NCBI RefSeq assembly: GCF_013388355.1
Contig: NZ_CP058246.1
Location: 1,054,001-1,118,000, forward strand
Reading direction: 5' to 3'
From: Flavobacterium sp. LPB0248
Lineage (GTDB): Bacteria > Bacteroidota > Bacteroidia > Flavobacteriales > Flavobacteriaceae
Length of the DNA: 64,000 bases
A program made the position numbers and the translations under genes. Below the pieces are notes generated by a model, which did no database searches, was not told the origin of the DNA, and saw only the letters and a program-made list of their open reading frames with translations. Shown piece by piece: positions 61,101 through 64,000 of the stretch. Every line of letters starts with the position of its first letter. Position 1 is the stretch's first letter.

Positions 61101-62774
61101 TTATTTAACATAAGCATCATCATGAACATTTGCTACTGCTCTTCCTGATGGGTCGTTTAAGTTTTTGAAAGCTTCATCCCACTCCAAAGCAATTTTTGTA
61201 CTACAAGCTACACTTGCCTCCTGAGGAACGCATAATGCTGCAGCATCACTTGGGAAATGTTCTGTAAAAATTGAACGATAGTAATACTCTTCTTTTGAAG
61301 TTGGAGTCTGCAATGGGAATTTGAATCTAGCGTTTGCTAATTGCTCATCTGAAACTTCTCTAGCTACCACTTCTTTTAAAGTATCAATCCAGCTGTATCC
61401 TACTCCATCAGAAAATTGCTCTTTTTGTCTCCAAGCAACACTTTCTGGAAGCATATCTTCAAAAGCTTTACGAACAACCCATTTTTCCATCGGATGCTCT
61501 TTGTTGATCATTTTATCTTGTGGGTTGATGCGCATTGCAACATCCATAAATTCTTTATCTAAGAATGGCACACGACCTTCGATTCCCCAAGCTGCTAAAC
61601 TTTTGTTTGCACGTAAACAATCGTACATGTGAAGTTTTCCTAATTTACGAACGTTTTCTTCGTGGAATTCTTTAGCGTTTGGCGCTTTGTGGAAATATAA
61701 ATATCCTCCAAACAACTCATCTGCTCCTTCTCCTGAAAGAACCATTTTGATCCCCATAGATTTGATCACTCTCGCCATTAACCACATTGGAGTTGAAGCT
61801 CTAACTGTAGTTACATCATACGTTTCTAAGTTGTAAATTACATCACGAACTGCATCTAAACCTTCTTGGATTGTAAATTTAATTTCGTGGTGAATAGTTC
61901 CGATATGATCTGCTACTTTTCTTGCTGCAGCTAAATCTGGAGAACCTTCCAATCCAACAGAAAAAGAGTGCAATTGCGGATACCACGCATCTGTAGTATC
62001 ATCTGACTCGATTCTTTTTTGAGCAAATTTCTTAGCTACAGCCGAAGTAATAGAAGAATCTAAACCTCCAGAAAGTAAAACTCCGTAAGGAACGTCACTC
62101 ATTAATTGTCTGTGAACCGCAGCTTCCAACGCTTTTCTGATTTCTGGAATGCTAGTTTCGTTATCTTTTACTGCATCATATTCTGTCCAGTCTCTTTTGT
62201 ACCATTGTACAAATTCACCGTCTTTACTTGATAAATAATGTCCTGGAGGGAATAATTCGATTTTTGTACAATATCCTTCTAAAGCTTTTAACTCAGAAGC
62301 TACATAGAAAGTTCCGTGCTGATCCCAACCAATATATAATGGAATAATTCCCATGTGGTCACGAGCTACGAAATACTCGTCTTTATCAACATCATAAATT
62401 GCGAAACCGAAGATTCCATTTAATTCATCAACAAAACTTACTCCTTTTTCTCTGTAAAGTGCTAAAATAACTTCACAGTCACTTTCAGTTTGAAAGTTAT
62501 ATTTTCCTTCAAATTGTTTACGCAAATCTCTGTGGTTGTAAATCTCACCATTTGCAGCTAAAACTAGTTTTTTGTCTTCTGTAAATAAAGGCTGTTTTCC
62601 TGAAGCTGGATCTACAATTGCCAAACGCTCATGAGAAAGAATCGCTTTATCATTGCTGTAAATTCCGCTCCAGTCTGGTCCACGGTGACGAATGATTTTT
62701 GACATTTCTAATACTTGAGGTCTTAACGCTTCGGCTTTTTGTTTAAGATCAAAGGCACATACAATTCCACACAT
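61101..62774 (-). CDS. asnB: Asparagine synthetase B (glutamine-hydrolysing)
   Basis: The 557-residue enzyme makes asparagine from aspartate with ATP, using ammonia from glutamine. The N-terminal glutaminase is intact: MCGIVCAFDLKQ with catalytic Cys2, RHRGPDWSG, LAANGEIYNHRDL, ESDCEVILALY. The synthetase half has LSGGLDSSITSAVAKK (ATP loop), VLSGEGADELFGGYLYFHKAP and GRVPFLDKEFMDVAMRI. Its C-terminus LNDPSGRAVANVHDDAYVK parallels the paralogue at 59177. The long upstream gap may hold its regulation. Confidence 0.96.
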   Translation of the reverse strand: MCGIVCAFDLKQKAEALRPQVLEMSKIIRHRGPDWSGIYSNDKAILSHERLAIVDPASGKQPLFTEDKKLVLAANGEIYNHRDLRKQFEGKYNFQTESDCEVILALYREKGVSFVDELNGIFGFAIYDVDKDEYFVARDHMGIIPLYIGWDQHGTFYVASELKALEGYCTKIELFPPGHYLSSKDGEFVQWYKRDWTEYDAVKDNETSIPEIRKALEAAVHRQLMSDVPYGVLLSGGLDSSITSAVAKKFAQKRIESDDTTDAWYPQLHSFSVGLEGSPDLAAARKVADHIGTIHHEIKFTIQEGLDAVRDVIYNLETYDVTTVRASTPMWLMARVIKSMGIKMVLSGEGADELFGGYLYFHKAPNAKEFHEENVRKLGKLHMYDCLRANKSLAAWGIEGRVPFLDKEFMDVAMRINPQDKMINKEHPMEKWVVRKAFEDMLPESVAWRQKEQFSDGVGYSWIDTLKEVVAREVSDEQLANARFKFPLQTPTSKEEYYYRSIFTEHFPSDAAALCVPQEASVACSTKIALEWDEAFKNLNDPSGRAVANVHDDAYVK

Positions 62775-63106
62775 AATTTTATATTTTAATTCTTTAAATT
62801 TTAATTTGATAGGGCAAAGATGTGATATTAGTTATAATTGAAAAACATAAACATTGATTTCAATTACAATTTAAAACCATAATTTGATTTTTACATATAA
62901 AATGTAAAATTTAGAAGTAAAAATGAGCTTAAAACTTGAAAATTTTAATTTTGACTATAAAACTGGTTGAAAATTGAAAGTTTTAAGCAGTTTTTTGAGT
63001 TAATTTTTGAGTTATTCCATTACAAATGAAAGATTCGTAAAGAAGAGATAGAAAGTTGTTCTGAAATTATTGTTTATCTAGTGTTGCCTAGATTTTGAGT
63101 CTTACA

Positions 63107-63206
63107 TCTCATCTTGACGAAAGAAAGATCACACAAGTAATTCCAAATGCTAGTTCGCCAATCTTTATCGAGTTTCTAGTGTGATCCTTCCTTCGTCAGG
63201 ATGACA
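63107..63206. repeat. Imperfect palindromic element (GACGAAAG/CTTCGTC family)
   Basis: Arms at 63107-63134 and 63179-63206 pair over about 28 bases with a few mismatches, and the text continues into AACTGTGTGG, as at 15940-15950. It belongs to the same dispersed family. The 518-base gap 62775-63292 contains no other gene-like feature except the hairpin at 63243. Confidence 0.7.
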
Positions 63207-63242
63207 AACTGTGTGGAATTACTTTATGTCTAATCTTTAGAG

Positions 63243-63275
63243 AACTTTGTCAAAGTTTGAAACTTTGACAAAGTT
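63243..63275 (-). terminator. Near-perfect palindrome after the GreA-like gene
   Basis: AACTTTGTCAAAGTT and its exact complement AACTTTGACAAAGTT flank a 3-base loop. It lies 18 bases past the stop. No T-run follows, so it may be a repeat or processing hairpin rather than a strong terminator. Confidence 0.6.
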
Positions 63276-63292
63276 GTTTATAGACCAATACA

Positions 63293-63742
63293 TTATTCAA
63301 CGCTTTGAATAGTATAATGCGTCTTGTTTATTTCAAACTGAAACCCAACTTTATTGCCCATTAAATGATTCCCCAAAGGAGATTGTGGAGAAAGCGCAAT
63401 GACATTAATTCCGTCAATTGTAATTTTAGGAAGTGCAACACTAACATACAGATAGATTCCGTTTGCTTTCACCAAACTTCCTAAAACAATATTTTCTGTC
63501 GTTTTTAGCGGATCTATCTTATCTAAAATTGCTTTTTGCTCTAAAGCTTCTTTTAATTTATTAGTCAATTTTTCTTGCTCGATATGCATCATTGACAAAG
63601 CCGTTTCATGCTTATCGCCTGCAGAACCTTTGGCATCATTTTTTGAATCTTCGGTCAAGCCCGAAATCATGTCTTTAAAAACATCTATTCGATCTTGAAC
63701 CATTTGAGTGTAGTGAGAATATATTTTTTCTTTGAAAGTCAT
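63293..63742 (-). CDS. GreA/GreB-type elongation-factor-like protein (149 aa)
   Basis: The ATG at 63742 (MTFKEKIYSHYTQMVQDR) gives 149 residues. A helical N-terminal region with a long coil (HETALSMMHIEQEKLTNKLKEALEQKAILDKI) replaces the GreA coiled coil. A C-terminal FKBP-like Gre domain is marked by IALSPQSPLGNHLMGNKVGFQFEINK (family pattern SPLGxxLMGxxxG). Some databases call this '3-oxoacyl-ACP synthase', but no thiolase motif is present. Role is probably binding of RNA polymerase; acidic coil tip residues that would stimulate cleavage cannot be identified with certainty. A second, shorter relative is at 20319. Confidence 0.75.
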   Translation of the reverse strand: MTFKEKIYSHYTQMVQDRIDVFKDMISGLTEDSKNDAKGSAGDKHETALSMMHIEQEKLTNKLKEALEQKAILDKIDPLKTTENIVLGSLVKANGIYLYVSVALPKITIDGINVIALSPQSPLGNHLMGNKVGFQFEINKTHYTIQSVE

Positions 63743-63808
63743 TTTTTTTAAAGGTACTGAGGTTTTAAGGGACAAAGGTGCAAAGGTTTTCTTTCTTGGT
63801 CTAAATTT

Positions 63809-64000
63809 TTATTCGAAAAAAGCTTTTGGGTATACTACTTCTCCGCTTATCCCTTTTAAAGCATCTTCCGTTAATGCGATAACCATACAGTTTTCAGCCG
63901 GAACATCAAACGGCATTTTGATATTGTATTTTCTACAAAGTTCATATCCAAACCTCGGGTAATAATCTTGATGTCCTAATAAAATAACCGATTTGTAACC
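63809..64000 (-). CDS. GNAT family N-acetyltransferase (5' end outside window)
   Basis: The last 63 codons of a minus-strand gene lie at the window edge: the C-terminal part reads GYKSVILLGHQDYYPRFGYE, followed by RKYNIKMPFDVPAENCMVIALTEDALKGISGEVVYPKAFFE. The ILLGHQDYYPRFGYE segment is the signature of the YhbS-like GNAT group, with acetyl-CoA-binding fold end and conserved Tyr-rich motif. The substrate is unknown. It precedes the GreA-like gene in the same direction. Confidence 0.8.
   Translation of the reverse strand, partial: GYKSVILLGHQDYYPRFGYELCRKYNIKMPFDVPAENCMVIALTEDALKGISGEVVYPKAFFE

Noticed and set aside
59177..62774. Assembly duplication as explanation of the two asparagine synthetases
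   Set aside because: The two proteins differ throughout, including N-termini and key residues, so they are old paralogues rather than a duplicated contig region.
63293..63742. Label '3-oxoacyl-ACP synthase' used for relatives of this protein
   Set aside because: The sequence has a Gre-type C-terminal motif and no ketosynthase active site.

Overview
The window looks like chromosome from a Flavobacterium-type member of the Bacteroidota. Support comes from low GC, genes that lack Shine-Dalgarno sequences, promoters of the TTG-N19-TAnnTTTG type, a fused SecDF, a PorP/SprF plus gliding-motility C-terminal-domain locus (type IX secretion), two TonB-dependent receptors, and many short lipoproteins with Bacteroidota-style lipoboxes. 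No rRNA, tRNA or CRISPR array was recognised.

Layout. 1-4.5 kb: the 3' part of a CHASE3/PAS histidine kinase, then a run of small envelope or stress genes (DUF4142 lipoprotein, beta-barrel, Lmo0937-like, YtxH, holin-X-like and two unknowns). 4.6-7.3 kb: a DUF5723-like outer-membrane protein and prfA on the minus strand. 7.3-16.1 kb: an accessory stretch of AT-rich orphan genes, including a 513-residue protein with a PD-(D/E)XK-like motif, an IS3-family transposase with an overlapping catalytic-domain-less relative, a lipoprotein/membrane-protein pair, REP-like palindromes and a large dispersed-repeat block. 16.1-28 kb: DoxX-like, SRPBCC, DUF5995-like and GreA-like proteins, a 21-residue leucine-rich-repeat lipoprotein, and topoisomerase III with two C-terminal zinc ribbons. 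28-35.2 kb: an MFS carrier, then a probable metal (iron) uptake locus of receptor, DUF4198 protein and receptor; each of the last three genes has the same palindromic operator-like site at its promoter or start codon. 35.5-46.8 kb: valS, a DUF1573 protein, a lipoprotein, a three-gene type IX secretion/adhesin operon (878-residue secreted protein, PorP/SprF, OmpA-PD40) and a retropepsin-PDZ protein. 46.9-52 kb: aminotransferase, folE, cysS, yidD and lgt. 52-64 kb: minus-strand housekeeping genes (secDF, mdh, gyrB), a tandem pair of asparagine synthetases of which one lacks the catalytic cysteine, a GreA-like protein, and the 3' end of a GNAT acetyltransferase.

Core housekeeping genes are interleaved with an accessory island near the left end and with many intergenic palindromes. 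At least five dispersed repeat families recur inside this one window, several flanking or punctuating genes. The most testable items are the shared operator of the uptake locus, the Cys-to-Ser asparagine synthetase paralogue beside its intact sibling, the PD-(D/E)XK orphan in the AT-rich island, and the overlapping IS3 transposase pair. All family names come from reading motifs by eye; no database search was possible.
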